64,000 bases of DNA, taken from positions 558,001-622,000 of the forward strand of contig JAXHMM010000005.1 in NCBI GenBank assembly GCA_034521445.1, read 5' to 3'. This stretch comes from Balneolaceae bacterium (GTDB lineage Bacteria > Bacteroidota > Rhodothermia > Balneolales > Balneolaceae). Of this stretch, positions 1 through 8,683 are shown in pieces; the first letter of the stretch is position 1, and each line of letters opens with the position of its first letter. The notes under the pieces are model-generated. The model was not told the DNA's origin. It did no database searches and was given only the letters and a program-made list of their open reading frames with translations. The translations under genes and the position numbers were made by a program.

Positions 1-602
1 GCGCCGCCAATGTAGACGCCCATCTGCATGACGTCCATCCAGACCACCGCCTTGATGCCGCCGACCAGCGTATAGACCAGGGTGATCACGGAGATGGCCG
101 CGATGGCCAGCAGGTAGAGCTCCAGGTCGCCCCAGCCGGCGAAGGCGCCGCCCAGGCGCAGGATAATGGCCAGTGGAATGGCGGTTGCAAACAGGCGCAC
201 GCCGTCGGCCAGCAGGCGCGTCACCATAAAGGTGGAGGAGGCGGCGTTGCGCATGCCCGCCCCAAAACGCTGCTGGAGGAACTGGTAGGCGGTGGCCATG
301 TTGCCCTCATAGTAGCGCGGCAGGAAGAGGGCGCTGACCACGATGCGTCCGGCGATGTAGCCCAGGGTGATCTGCAGAAAGGTGAGGGTGCCCCCGTAGG
401 AGACGGCCGGAATACTGATGAAGGTAAGGGTGCTGGTTTCGGTAGCCACTACCGAAAAGAGGACGGCCCACCAGGGAATGTCACGTCCCCCCATGAAATA
501 GTCTGCCGTGGAGGTCTGACGGCCTGCAATCCAGGTGCCCAGCAGGGCGGCGCCCGCCAGGTAGACGACGATGACAACCAGGTCGAGGAGGGTAAATCCC
601 AT
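1..602 (-). CDS. Sodium:solute symporter (SSS family), 3' end outside window
   Basis: Reading leftward from the ATG at 602, the sequence encodes MGFTLLDLVVIVVYLAG, a first membrane helix, then a helix with an SVVATETSTLTFISIPA stretch and a YYEGNMATAYQFLQQRFG loop. These are hallmarks of the SSS (SLC5-like) Na+-coupled symporters. About 200 residues are present; the family usually has 450-550 residues and 11-15 helices, so more than half lies beyond position 1. The start is 5 bp after the rdgB stop, so it is the third gene of a pfkB-like/rdgB/symporter operon. The substrate cannot be read from this part. The association with a sugar kinase hints at a sugar or nucleoside, which is inference. 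Confidence 0.9.
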   Translation of the reverse strand, partial: MGFTLLDLVVIVVYLAGAALLGTWIAGRQTSTADYFMGGRDIPWWAVLFSVVATETSTLTFISIPAVSYGGTLTFLQITLGYIAGRIVVSALFLPRYYEGNMATAYQFLQQRFGAGMRNAASSTFMVTRLLADGVRLFATAIPLAIILRLGGAFAGWGDLELYLLAIAAISVITLVYTLVGGIKAVVWMDVMQMGVYIGG

Positions 603-607
603 AACGG

Positions 608-1201
608 TCAGAATTCCTGTGTGTGCAGCCAGTCCAGGAAGGCCTGCAGGGCGCGTCCCCGGTGACTGATGCGGTTCTTTTCACCCGCCTCCAGTTCGGC
701 AAAGGTTTCCCTGTAGCCCTCCGGCCGGAAGACCGGGTCATAGCCGAAGCCCTTCTCCCCGCGGCGCTCCTCCAGGATGGCGCCCCGGCAGACCCCTTCA
801 AAGGTGTGGGTGCTGCTGGGATGCACAAAGGCGACCACCGTACGGAACTGCGCGCCGCGGTCGTCCTGTGCCACTCCGGCCAGCTCCTCCAGCAGCTTGG
901 TTACGTTGTCCTCGTCGCGGGCGTCCTGCCCGGCGTAGCGGGCCGAGTAGACGCCCGGTCGCCCGTCGAGGGCATCCACCTCCAGGCCGGTGTCGTCGGC
1001 CAGGGCAGGCAGCCCCGTCTCCCCGTGCACATAGCGGGCTTTCTTGAGGGCGTTGCCCTCCAGGGTGGGACGGTCTTCCTCCACCTCGCCCAGTCCCTCA
1101 AAGTCCGATGCCGGACGCAGCCGGATGCCCAGCGGCTTCAGCAGCTCGCGCAGTTCGGCGATCTTGTGCTCGTTGCGGGAGGCGAGGACGATGGTGTCCA
1201 T
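608..1201 (-). CDS. rdgB: RdgB/HAM1 non-canonical purine NTP pyrophosphatase
   Basis: The 197-residue protein matches the usual RdgB length. It hydrolyses XTP, ITP and dITP to the monophosphates and keeps deaminated purines out of DNA and RNA. Visible signatures are the N-terminal SRNEHK substrate-binding motif (residues 8-13), the DDTGLEVDAL metal/active-site stretch near residue 68, FGYDPVF around 152 and the C-terminal SHRGRAL motif. It lies 5 bp downstream of the pfkB-like gene and 5 bp upstream of the symporter, so the three are probably co-transcribed leftward. Nothing is missing or unusual. Confidence 0.96.
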   Translation of the reverse strand: MDTIVLASRNEHKIAELRELLKPLGIRLRPASDFEGLGEVEEDRPTLEGNALKKARYVHGETGLPALADDTGLEVDALDGRPGVYSARYAGQDARDEDNVTKLLEELAGVAQDDRGAQFRTVVAFVHPSSTHTFEGVCRGAILEERRGEKGFGYDPVFRPEGYRETFAELEAGEKNRISHRGRALQAFLDWLHTQEF

Positions 1202-1206
1202 GAGAT

Positions 1207-2133
1207 TCAGGCCAGCTGGGTGTGATCGGGAATGCGACTCAGCTCCATGAACTCGCGGTAGCGTCCGTAGATCTCGTCCTGTGAAAGTTCGCGCAGACGC
1301 AGAGTGCCGAACTGCTCCACGCAGAAACTGGCCATGACCGATCCGAAGGTGACCGCGCGTCGCAGGTTGGTGGGCGAGAGGTCGTCGGTGTAGCCCAGCC
1401 AGCCTATAAGTCCCCCGAGAAAGGTGTCGCCGGCGCCCGTGGGATCAAATATGTCGACCACCGGGTAGGCGGGGGCGGAAAAAAATTCGTCCTCCGTGTA
1501 GAGCAGGGCGCCGTGCTCGCCCTTCTTGATAATAAGGCTGCTGGGTCCCATCTCCAGGATCTGCCCGGCCGCCTTGTTGAGGTTGGGCTCCTCGGTGAGC
1601 TCGCGCACCTCCGAGTCGTTGATCACCAGCATGTCAATGCGCGCAATGGTCTCGCGCAACTCTTCGGGCGCGCCCTCGATCCAGAAATTCATGGTGTCCA
1701 TGATCACAAAATCGGGACTGTTGACCTGGTCGAGCACCTTGCCCTGCAGATCCGGCTGGATGTTGCCCAGGGCGACGAAGCGGGAGTCGCGGTAGGAGCC
1801 GGGGATTACCGGGTCGAAGTGTTCAAAGACGTTGAGCTGGGTGTCCAGGGTGTCGCGGGTGTTCAGATCGTAGTGGTATCGTCCCTTCCAGAAAAAAGTT
1901 TTCCCGGAGTTGTCCACCTGCAGCCCCTCCAGATCGATTTCGCGGTTACGCAGAAGATCCATGTCCTCCTCAGCGAAATCGCGTCCCACCACGCCCACCA
2001 GATTTACGGGATCGGTGAAATAGCTGGCGGCAAGCGAGATGTAGGTAGCCGAACCGCCCAGGGTGCGGTCTACCTTTCCAAAGGGCGTTTCCAGTCCGTC
2101 GTATGCCACGGATCCAACGACAAGCGTGCTCAT
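1207..2133 (-). CDS. PfkB-family sugar/nucleoside kinase
   Basis: A 308-residue PfkB/ribokinase-fold kinase that transfers the ATP gamma-phosphate to a sugar or nucleoside hydroxyl. It has the N-terminal glycine patch (LGGSATYISLAA, about residues 25-36) and the PfkB signature DPTGAGDTF at residues 230-238, which includes the catalytic Asp and the anion hole. Bacteroidota orthologues are usually annotated only as sugar kinase; the sequence does not fix the substrate. It is the first gene of the leftward operon with rdgB and the SSS symporter. The intergenic space to the divergent Nudix gene (2134-2266) should hold both promoters, but I see no clear consensus there. Confidence 0.9.
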   Translation of the reverse strand: MSTLVVGSVAYDGLETPFGKVDRTLGGSATYISLAASYFTDPVNLVGVVGRDFAEEDMDLLRNREIDLEGLQVDNSGKTFFWKGRYHYDLNTRDTLDTQLNVFEHFDPVIPGSYRDSRFVALGNIQPDLQGKVLDQVNSPDFVIMDTMNFWIEGAPEELRETIARIDMLVINDSEVRELTEEPNLNKAAGQILEMGPSSLIIKKGEHGALLYTEDEFFSAPAYPVVDIFDPTGAGDTFLGGLIGWLGYTDDLSPTNLRRAVTFGSVMASFCVEQFGTLRLRELSQDEIYGRYREFMELSRIPDHTQLA

Positions 2134-2266
2134 GTACCTACCTTTTCTTGAGATTTTCGATGCGGCCTAAAGGTAACAAAATTTATGTATATTCCTGCCC
2201 CCGCGCCCCGGGAACCGCCTCAAATCCGGGCCGGATGACGCTCATACCCGACCACAGCGAGCCGAC

Positions 2267-2902
2267 GTGACCCCCCACGATTTCATCGCTTTCCTGCAGG
2301 AACGCCTCGAGGAAAATCTCCCTGGGAAAACCTCCCAGGTGCGCATGGCGCCGGAACCGGTCGGGGAGGCGCCCGGCCGCAATATGGAGCCTCCGGACCA
2401 CGCCGGCAGGAGCGCGGTGCTGGTGCTGCTCTTCCCCAATCCCGAGCGGGAGCTCGAGCTGCTGCTCACCCTCCGCAGCCGCGACATCGATCACGGGGGA
2501 CAGATCTCTTTTCCGGGCGGACGGGCCGAGGAAGGGGAGTCCGCACGCCAGACGGCCCTGCGCGAGGCGCGCGAGGAGGTGGGGCTCTCCGGGGAGGGAA
2601 TACAGATGCTGGGCACCCTGAGCCAGCTCTACATGAGCCCTTCCAACAGCCTCATCACCCCGGTGGTGGCCTACCTGCCGGAGCGCCCCGCCATGCGTCT
2701 CAACCCGGCGGAGGTGGAGGAGATCTTTGCCGTCGAGCTGGGCTCCCTGGCCACCAAGAAGAACCTGGAGGTGGAACAGTGGAACCTGAGCGAATACACC
2801 TACCGGGTTCCCTTCTGGAATGTGCACCGGGTGCCGCTCTGGGGCGCCACCGCCATGATGATCAGCGAGCTGATGGACCTCTTCCGGGAGTGGCGCAGCT
2901 GA
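2267..2902 (+). CDS. Nudix hydrolase, CoA-pyrophosphatase-like
   Basis: A 211-residue Nudix enzyme read from a GTG at 2267. The Nudix box is complete at residues 85-107 (GG-x5-E-x7-REAREEVGL). It is preceded by GGQISFPGG, the arrangement typical of the NudL/CoA diphosphatase branch that cleaves CoA to 4'-phosphopantetheine and 3',5'-ADP. The downstream YMSPSNSLITPVVAYL stretch also fits that branch. The gene is single, divergent from the pfkB-like operon and convergent with the FAD oxidase. The GTG start is the first in frame after the divergent intergenic space. Substrate assignment is from family resemblance only. Confidence 0.88.
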   Translation: MTPHDFIAFLQERLEENLPGKTSQVRMAPEPVGEAPGRNMEPPDHAGRSAVLVLLFPNPERELELLLTLRSRDIDHGGQISFPGGRAEEGESARQTALREAREEVGLSGEGIQMLGTLSQLYMSPSNSLITPVVAYLPERPAMRLNPAEVEEIFAVELGSLATKKNLEVEQWNLSEYTYRVPFWNVHRVPLWGATAMMISELMDLFREWRS

Positions 2903-2926
2903 GACAGGCGCTGCCGGAAGGAAGCG

Positions 2927-4012
2927 CTAGTCCAGCTCACCGGCCGCCTGCCGTGCGATCTCCATGCCGATGGCGATGCCCATGCCGCTGAGTCCGGCCG
3001 CCACGTGCACCCCGGGGCGGACCTGTCGAATTTCGGGGGTTTTGGTGGGGGTGAATCCCATAATGCCCGACCACTCGTACTCCACCGACCAGTCCTGACC
3101 GGGCAGCAGATGCTCGTTCACGAAAGAGACCAGGTGCGAGCGAATTTTTTTGTTGATCCCGAAGCGGTCTGTCTCTTCCTCCTCCATGGCGATATTTCGC
3201 GCGCCGCCTATGAGCAGCCGGTCGTCCACGCTGCGGAAATAGACGTAGCCGCGGTCGTGGTGAAAAATGCCGCGCCAGGGCAAATCCGGCTGCGGGTCGG
3301 TCACCATCACGTATCCCCGGGCCGGCGCCACGGAAACCTCGGGCAGGAGACGTCGGCTGAAGCCGTTGCAGGCCACCAGCACCCGGGACGAGGACCAGCA
3401 CTGGCCGTCCTCCAGCACCGCCTCACCCTCCCCGACGGAGGCGACCGGGCTGTTCCACCTGATCTCGATGCCCTCGGCGGCGGCTCGCCGGACCAGGTGC
3501 TGCATCATGCGCCCCGGCCGCAGCGCCCCCTCCAGCCTGTTGCGGATGACCGGGTAGCCGTTCAGGGTGTCTTCGCTGTAGACCTGATTCTCGCCCGTAA
3601 GCTCCTTCAGCCATGCGTTAAATTCCTCGACGTGCTCAAGGGAATGCTCAAAAGCCTCCCGGTCGGTAAAAAAATCGCATCCCCCGCAGGCTTCATAGCC
3701 TATGGCCTCATCACCGAGCGTCTCGCGAAGCAGCTGCAGACCGCGGTAGCGGCGCACAATACGGCGGCCGATGTTTTCAGGGCTTTCCTTCTGCATGTCC
3801 GCCACGTGCTCCGAAATGGAGCCGATGCAGGCGAAGCCGGCGTTTCGCGTGCTCGCGCCCTCCGGCATGGCCCCCTTGTCCAGCACGATCACCCGGCTGT
3901 CGGGATGGTCGCGCTTGTAGAAGAGAGCGGCTGAAAGTCCTACGATACCCGCCCCTACCACGATCAGGTCGCAGGGTGCCAGAAAGGACTCTTTTTCCCA
4001 GAATGACGCCAT
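2927..4012 (-). CDS. FAD-dependent oxidoreductase of the DAO family
   Basis: 361 residues. An N-terminal Rossmann dinucleotide-binding motif ([13 protein letters not shown], about residues 18-30) is followed by an ASTRNAGFA segment and a C-terminal GLSGMGIAIGMEIA FAD-contact motif. This architecture is shared by glycine/D-amino-acid oxidases and sarcosine-oxidase-like enzymes. The substrate amine is not identifiable. It reads leftward behind the M20 amidohydrolase, separated by 96 bp filled by a degenerate AAGTC repeat tract, so co-transcription is possible. Confidence 0.9.
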   Translation of the reverse strand: MASFWEKESFLAPCDLIVVGAGIVGLSAALFYKRDHPDSRVIVLDKGAMPEGASTRNAGFACIGSISEHVADMQKESPENIGRRIVRRYRGLQLLRETLGDEAIGYEACGGCDFFTDREAFEHSLEHVEEFNAWLKELTGENQVYSEDTLNGYPVIRNRLEGALRPGRMMQHLVRRAAAEGIEIRWNSPVASVGEGEAVLEDGQCWSSSRVLVACNGFSRRLLPEVSVAPARGYVMVTDPQPDLPWRGIFHHDRGYVYFRSVDDRLLIGGARNIAMEEEETDRFGINKKIRSHLVSFVNEHLLPGQDWSVEYEWSGIMGFTPTKTPEIRQVRPGVHVAAGLSGMGIAIGMEIARQAAGELD

Positions 4013-4013
4013 A

Positions 4014-4108
4014 AAGTCTTTAAAGTCTTAAAGTCGAAAAGTCGAAAAGTCCGAAGTCGAAAAGTCCGAAGTCGGGAAGTCGAATAGCCCGAAGCCCGAA
4101 GTCCGAAG
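4014..4108. repeat. Degenerate AAGTC-unit tandem repeat tract 1
   Basis: The whole spacer between the FAD oxidase start and the M20 amidohydrolase stop consists of about eleven imperfect copies of a 7-10 bp unit, (A)AAGTC(C)G, with variants such as AAGTCTT and AAGCCCG. A second tract of the same unit fills another spacer at 15369-15425. The unit is not a recognisable terminator or coding sequence. Confidence 0.85.
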
Positions 4109-5308
4109 TCAGTTGGTCGGGGCGAGGGGGCGGAAGACCAGGCCGGCCATAAGGGCGGCCCCGGTGCGGAAGCACGCCTCATCGACGTTGTAGCGCGGGT
4201 GGTGCCAGGACCAGGTGCTGCCGGAGCGCTCGTGTCCGCTTCCCAGCAGGAAGAAGACCCCCGGAAAGTGCTGCTGGTAGAAGGCGAAATCTTCGCCGGC
4301 CATAATGGGATCGTCCATCCTCTTCACCTTCTCCTCGCCCAGCAGCTCCGCGGCGGCGCCCCGCAGCTCTTCGGTGGCCCAGGGAGTATTCATTACCGCC
4401 GGGTAGCCGTGGTTGAAGTCGAAAGTGTAGCGGGCGCCGGCCGACTCGGTCACGCCTTTGACGATGGACTCAATGCGGTTTCGGATCATGCCGGCCGTAT
4501 CGGCCGAAAAGGTGCGCACCGTACCTTCCAGGGTCACTTTCTCGGGGATGATGTTGAAAGCGGTGCCCCCGTGGATGGAACCCACCGTCACCACGGCGGC
4601 CTCGGTGGGACGCACGTTGCGGCTCACGATGGTCTGCAGTTGTCCCACCACCTGCGAGGCCAGCACAATGGGATCCACCGCCTGGTGGGGATAGGCGGCG
4701 TGCCCGCCCTTGCCGATGATTTCGACGGTGAATTCGTCCGGCCTCGCCATAAAGGGCCCCTCCTTCACGGCGACGGTACCCGGTTCGTAGTGGGGGCTCG
4801 AGTGGAGCCCGTAGATCACGTCCACCCCCTTCTCCTGCAGGTAGCCCGTCTCACAGAGCAGGCGTCCCCCGCCCGGCAGCTTTTCCTCCCCCGGCTGAAA
4901 GACCAGCAGCACCGTGCCCTCGATCTCCTCGCGCAGCTCCGCCAGCACGCGGGCCGCGCCCAGCAGGTTGGCCGTATGGCTGTCGTGACCGCAGCAGTGG
5001 GCCACCCCCTCCTTCTGCGAGAGAAACTCCTGCTTGTGCTCGCCCTCCTCGCTCATGGCGAGGGCGTCGATATCGGCCCGCAGGGCCACCACGCGATCGG
5101 AGGAGCGCCCTCCCTCCAGCACGCCCACGCAACCGGTTTCCAGGGGGCGGTCGGCCGGGATACCCAGTTCCTCCAGGGCGTCCAGGATGAAGCGGGTGGT
5201 TTCGTGCTCCTGGTAACTCAGTTCCGGGTTGCGGTGAATATGACGGCGGTCGGCCACCATGCGGTCGAAGTGGACGTCCACCAGCTTTTGAATGCGATCC
5301 TTGTCCAT
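4109..5308 (-). CDS. M20-family amidohydrolase (metallopeptidase)
   Basis: 399 residues, the normal length for M20D amidohydrolases (IAA-amino-acid hydrolase, hippurate hydrolase or N-acyl-amino-acid deacylase type). Metal-binding signatures are visible: LRADIDAL, CCGHDSHTANLLGAARVL, VFQPGEE and the HHPRYNVDE end motif. The GHAAYPHQAVDPIVLA segment belongs to the dimerisation (lid) domain. It removes an N-acyl group from an amino acid or peptide. No signal peptide is seen, so it is probably cytosolic. It precedes the FAD oxidase in the same direction, across a repeat-filled gap. Confidence 0.92.
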   Translation of the reverse strand: MDKDRIQKLVDVHFDRMVADRRHIHRNPELSYQEHETTRFILDALEELGIPADRPLETGCVGVLEGGRSSDRVVALRADIDALAMSEEGEHKQEFLSQKEGVAHCCGHDSHTANLLGAARVLAELREEIEGTVLLVFQPGEEKLPGGGRLLCETGYLQEKGVDVIYGLHSSPHYEPGTVAVKEGPFMARPDEFTVEIIGKGGHAAYPHQAVDPIVLASQVVGQLQTIVSRNVRPTEAAVVTVGSIHGGTAFNIIPEKVTLEGTVRTFSADTAGMIRNRIESIVKGVTESAGARYTFDFNHGYPAVMNTPWATEELRGAAAELLGEEKVKRMDDPIMAGEDFAFYQQHFPGVFFLLGSGHERSGSTWSWHHPRYNVDEACFRTGAALMAGLVFRPLAPTN

Positions 5309-5456
5309 TGCCTTAATGCCAAATATTGTTCATCATGGGCTGCGTACCGGCAATATAGAACACAGAGCTGAAAATACAGAATGCGCAACTATGCACGCGC
5401 GCTGACGTACGCGCAAGTGTATCCGCCGGCAATCCAACGAGGCTGAAGGAATTTCA

Positions 5457-6749
5457 ATGAAAAACCGATTCACATCCTGGGAGATTGTACTGGCCGGGCT
5501 GGCCCTCACCTCCGTGGCCCTATTCCTGATGGCCCGCGCCGGTGACAACGAAAGCGTATCCCAGGCGAACGTCTCCCAGGTACCCGGTCACCCCGAAGCC
5601 CCCGAAGTTCCCCATCCCAACATGCCCGGCGCGGTGGTCATCGACCTGGAGCGGCTGGAGAGTCTACGCAGCCTGGGCAACCTGGAGAACCTGCGAAACC
5701 TGGGCAATATCGAAAACCTGGACATCCGACTGGAGAACCTGGAAGCGCTCATGGAGTCGGAATCGGAGGAAGCCACCGTGCGGACCCTGGAAGAGCTGCG
5801 CAAGCATCTCGAGGAGGCAGGCAAAGCCAACTTCCGGGTGCAGCTCCAGAACCGCAAGCTCTTCATCAACCGCAACTACAACGTGGAGCAGGCCAACTGG
5901 ACCGAAGTCTCCCCCGGCGTCTACGTCTTCCGCCAGACCCTGGACACCGAAAACGTCCGTCGCCTTGAGCTGCTCATCGGTTTCGGCAATCTCACCATCG
6001 TAGGCAGCGAGAACGGCGGCGGCGAGCTCACCCTGAAGGCCACCGGCGACATCCCGGGTGCACAGGTGCTGGCCGAACAGCTCACCGTCGAGCGCTCCGA
6101 AGGAAGCGAGGGCAATGCCATCCGTGTGACCGGGGCCGAAGGCTCCGATTTGCGCAACCGCATCAACCTCAACGCCACCCTTACCGTGCCCCGCAGCCTC
6201 GCCCTTCAGGCGATCACGCGGGGGGGACACATCAACGCCAGCAACCTGGAGGGCAATCACTCCTTCGAGACCTCGGCAGGCCATGTGAACCTGTCCGCCG
6301 TCTCCGGCAGCACGGTCGTGCGCTCCAGCGGGGGACATATCATCGGCGAACTTCTCTCCGGGGAGGCCGACCTGAAGACCACCGGGGGACACATCCGCGT
6401 ATCCGATTTCGACGGCTCCCTGGTGGCCCAGACCGGCGGGGGACACATCGATATGCAGTCTCTCAGCGGACAGGTGGAGGCGCGCACCTCTGGCGGCAAC
6501 ATCAACGCTTCGATGGCCTCGGCCGGCGGGCCCCTCTCCTTTACCACCTCGGCAGGCAACCTCACCCTCGTACTTCCTTCCGGCGTACAGGCCGATATCC
6601 AGGCCGACGGATCACAGGTTACGCTTGCGGAGGGATTTGCCTTCGACGGCACGCAAACCAACGGCTCGCTGGACGGTACCCTCAACGGCGGCGGCATCCC
6701 CATCACCCTTCGCTGCTCCTTCGGCAACATCGTCATCCGGCATGAGTGA
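5457..6749 (+). CDS. DUF4097-type beta-solenoid protein with 18-residue GGH repeats
   Basis: 430 residues. The N-terminus (residues 8-27) is one hydrophobic segment, a signal anchor or signal peptide. Residues 63-100 form a short Leu/Asn-rich repeat (LENL, LGN). The C-terminal half resembles DUF4097: GGH/AGH/GGN motifs recur with H or N at 258, 276, 294, 312, 330 and 348, exactly 18 residues apart, then at 368. That fits one rung per repeat of a right-handed beta-solenoid. No catalytic motif is seen. In other bacteria such domains accompany envelope-stress or anti-sigma loci, but no such partner is present. Its stop overlaps the mnmD start by 8 bp. Confidence 0.8.
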   Translation: MKNRFTSWEIVLAGLALTSVALFLMARAGDNESVSQANVSQVPGHPEAPEVPHPNMPGAVVIDLERLESLRSLGNLENLRNLGNIENLDIRLENLEALMESESEEATVRTLEELRKHLEEAGKANFRVQLQNRKLFINRNYNVEQANWTEVSPGVYVFRQTLDTENVRRLELLIGFGNLTIVGSENGGGELTLKATGDIPGAQVLAEQLTVERSEGSEGNAIRVTGAEGSDLRNRINLNATLTVPRSLALQAITRGGHINASNLEGNHSFETSAGHVNLSAVSGSTVVRSSGGHIIGELLSGEADLKTTGGHIRVSDFDGSLVAQTGGGHIDMQSLSGQVEARTSGGNINASMASAGGPLSFTTSAGNLTLVLPSGVQADIQADGSQVTLAEGFAFDGTQTNGSLDGTLNGGGIPITLRCSFGNIVIRHE

Positions 6750-7534
6750 TTCCGGCGAGACGCCCGGCGTCGAGCGCACCGAAACCGGCGACGGATCCCA
6801 TACCCTCTACTCCCGCCGTTTTTCCCAGCACTACCATAACCCTGCCGGGGCTGTGGCCGAAAGCCGGCACGTCTTTTTCGAGCACAGCGGACTCTACCGC
6901 CGCCTGGAAGCGGGGGGCGAAGCGCTTACCATCCTGGAGGTGGGTTTCGGCACGGGACTGAACCTGCTCCTGCTGCTGGAAGCCCTGCGCGAGCGCGGCC
7001 GGCCTGCACGCGTGGACTACGTGAGTGTGGAAGCCTGGCCTCTTGACCCTGACCAGGCCGCGGGACTGAACTACCCGGGGCTGCTGGACGTCGACCCCGG
7101 GCTGCTGCCCGGCATCTTCGCCACCCTAGAGCCCGGCATGAACCGCCTGCATCCTGCCGAAGGCGTGCATCTGCACCTGTGGCAGGGCGCCTTCGAGAAC
7201 TTTGAGCCGGCGAAGCATGAGGGGCATCCGGCGCCGGGCCGATTTCATCTTCCACGATCCCTTCTCTCCCGACGTGAACCCGGAACTGTGGACCGGCGAA
7301 GTGTTCAGCAAGCTGCTTGCCTGGAGCGCCCCTTCGGCCGTGCTGGCTACCTACTGCGCCGCCTCGGCGGCCCGCGGCGCCATGTGCTGGGCCGGCTGGA
7401 AAGTGGCTCGTGCGCCCGGGGCCCTGGGCAAGCGCGAGATGAGCCTCGCCTCCCCCGATGCCTCCATGCTGGAGGGTTTCGAAAGGGTCAACGAAGAGCG
7501 CCTGGCCGCGCGCTACGAGGCAGGAGATTTCTGA
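6742..7534 (+). pseudogene. mnmD: MnmD-like tRNA U34 methyltransferase, frameshifted
   Basis: From the ATG at 6742 the frame encodes the start of a DUF752/MnmD protein: SRRFSQHYHNPAGAVAESRHVF, then the SAM-binding motif EVGFGTGLNLLLLLEA. At about 7217-7232 (inside a ggcgccggg run) the continuing homology moves to the +1 frame: ADFIFHDPFSPDVNPELW, with the family's D-F-I-F-H-D-P-F catalytic-region motif, and on to YEAGDF at 7534. The combined length of about 263 residues matches standalone MnmD, which completes mnm5s2U at tRNA wobble positions. One indel explains the break, so it may be a sequencing error. It overlaps the upstream DUF4097 gene by 8 bp. Confidence 0.82.
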
Positions 7535-7546
7535 TACCGCTGTTCC

Positions 7547-8683
7547 CTACTCCATAAACAGCGCCGCGATGCGGCGGTGGATGTCGCCGTAGCCCACGCC
7601 GCCCATGTTCGCAATGATGGCCACCACCACCTGCTGTTCGGGGAAGACCACGAACTGCGTGGTGCCGCCCACCGAGCCGCCGCTGTGTCCCACCCAGGGG
7701 CGACCCTGTTCGTCCTCGCCGCTGCTCCAGCCGATGCCGTAGCCGGTGGACTCCCCGTCGGAGGTCTGCATGGGACGCCAGAGCTCTTCCACGGTGGTGC
7801 GCGTCAGAAAGCGGTCACCCATCATCGCCTGGCCGAAGATCAGCAGGTCCTCCGCCGTGCCCAGGTAGCCGCCCCCGGCCCACTTGTAGGAGTTATCCAC
7901 GTAGGGGGCGTTCTGAAGCTGTCCCTCCTCGTTCTGCGCATAGTAGGCCGTACGGTGGTGAATGATGGGGGTGGTGTAGTCGGCTACGGTTTGCTGCATG
8001 CCCAGGGGGTCCAGCACCTCGCTGCGCATGTAGTCCAGGTAGGGGCGGCCGGAGGCTCCTTCGATGACCGCGCTCACCAGGTTCCAGCCGTAGCTGCTGT
8101 AGCTGTAGTCGCTGCCGGGCTCAAAGAGCAGGGTGTCCTCGCGGAAAATCGTAATGCCCTCGCGCACCGTGGGATAGTGCTCGTCGCTCATGAATTCATC
8201 GCCCCGGTAGTGGCGGATGCCCGCCAGGTGTCCCGCTACCAGGCGTGTGGTGATCGTATCCTTCTCCTTTTCCGGGAAATAGGGGACATACTCCTGCACG
8301 GGAAGATCCAGGTCGAGGCGGCCCGCCTCCATAAGCTTGCCAAGCGCGGCGGAGGTGATGGTCTTGGAGACACTACCAATGCGCATGCGCGTATAGGGCC
8401 AGACCGGCACGCGCTGTTCCACGTCGGCCCATCCGAAGCCCTCCGACCAGGCGGTGGCGCCGGCCACCGATACGGCCACCTGCACCCCGGGGATGTTCTG
8501 GTCGGCCATCATGGAGTCGATGAGGGCGTGCGCCCGGGTGGCGGCCGCCTCGTACCTTTCGTCCAGCGCCGGCAGGTCGGCCGGGTAGTGCTGGGCGGAG
8601 GCAGGCGGTACGAAAGCAGGAGCGAGAACCAGGGCCAGCAGGAGAGTGAGCGTCAGAAGCGAAGGAGTACGACGGGTAATCAT
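7547..8683 (-). CDS. Secreted serine hydrolase, class C beta-lactamase fold
   Basis: 378 residues with an N-terminal signal peptide (about residues 10-30, ending ASA-Q). The catalytic S-x-x-K is SVSK at residues 104-107, the Tyr motif lies in YSYSSYGWN, and HSGG near the C-terminus replaces the KTG motif. This is the pattern of esterase/D,D-peptidase-like PBP4*/LACTB homologues rather than true beta-lactamases. It probably acts in the periplasm on a peptide or ester. Its ATG overlaps the helicase stop by 4 bp, so it is translationally coupled to that gene. Confidence 0.9.
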   Translation of the reverse strand: MITRRTPSLLTLTLLLALVLAPAFVPPASAQHYPADLPALDERYEAAATRAHALIDSMMADQNIPGVQVAVSVAGATAWSEGFGWADVEQRVPVWPYTRMRIGSVSKTITSAALGKLMEAGRLDLDLPVQEYVPYFPEKEKDTITTRLVAGHLAGIRHYRGDEFMSDEHYPTVREGITIFREDTLLFEPGSDYSYSSYGWNLVSAVIEGASGRPYLDYMRSEVLDPLGMQQTVADYTTPIIHHRTAYYAQNEEGQLQNAPYVDNSYKWAGGGYLGTAEDLLIFGQAMMGDRFLTRTTVEELWRPMQTSDGESTGYGIGWSSGEDEQGRPWVGHSGGSVGGTTQFVVFPEQQVVVAIIANMGGVGYGDIHRRIAALFME

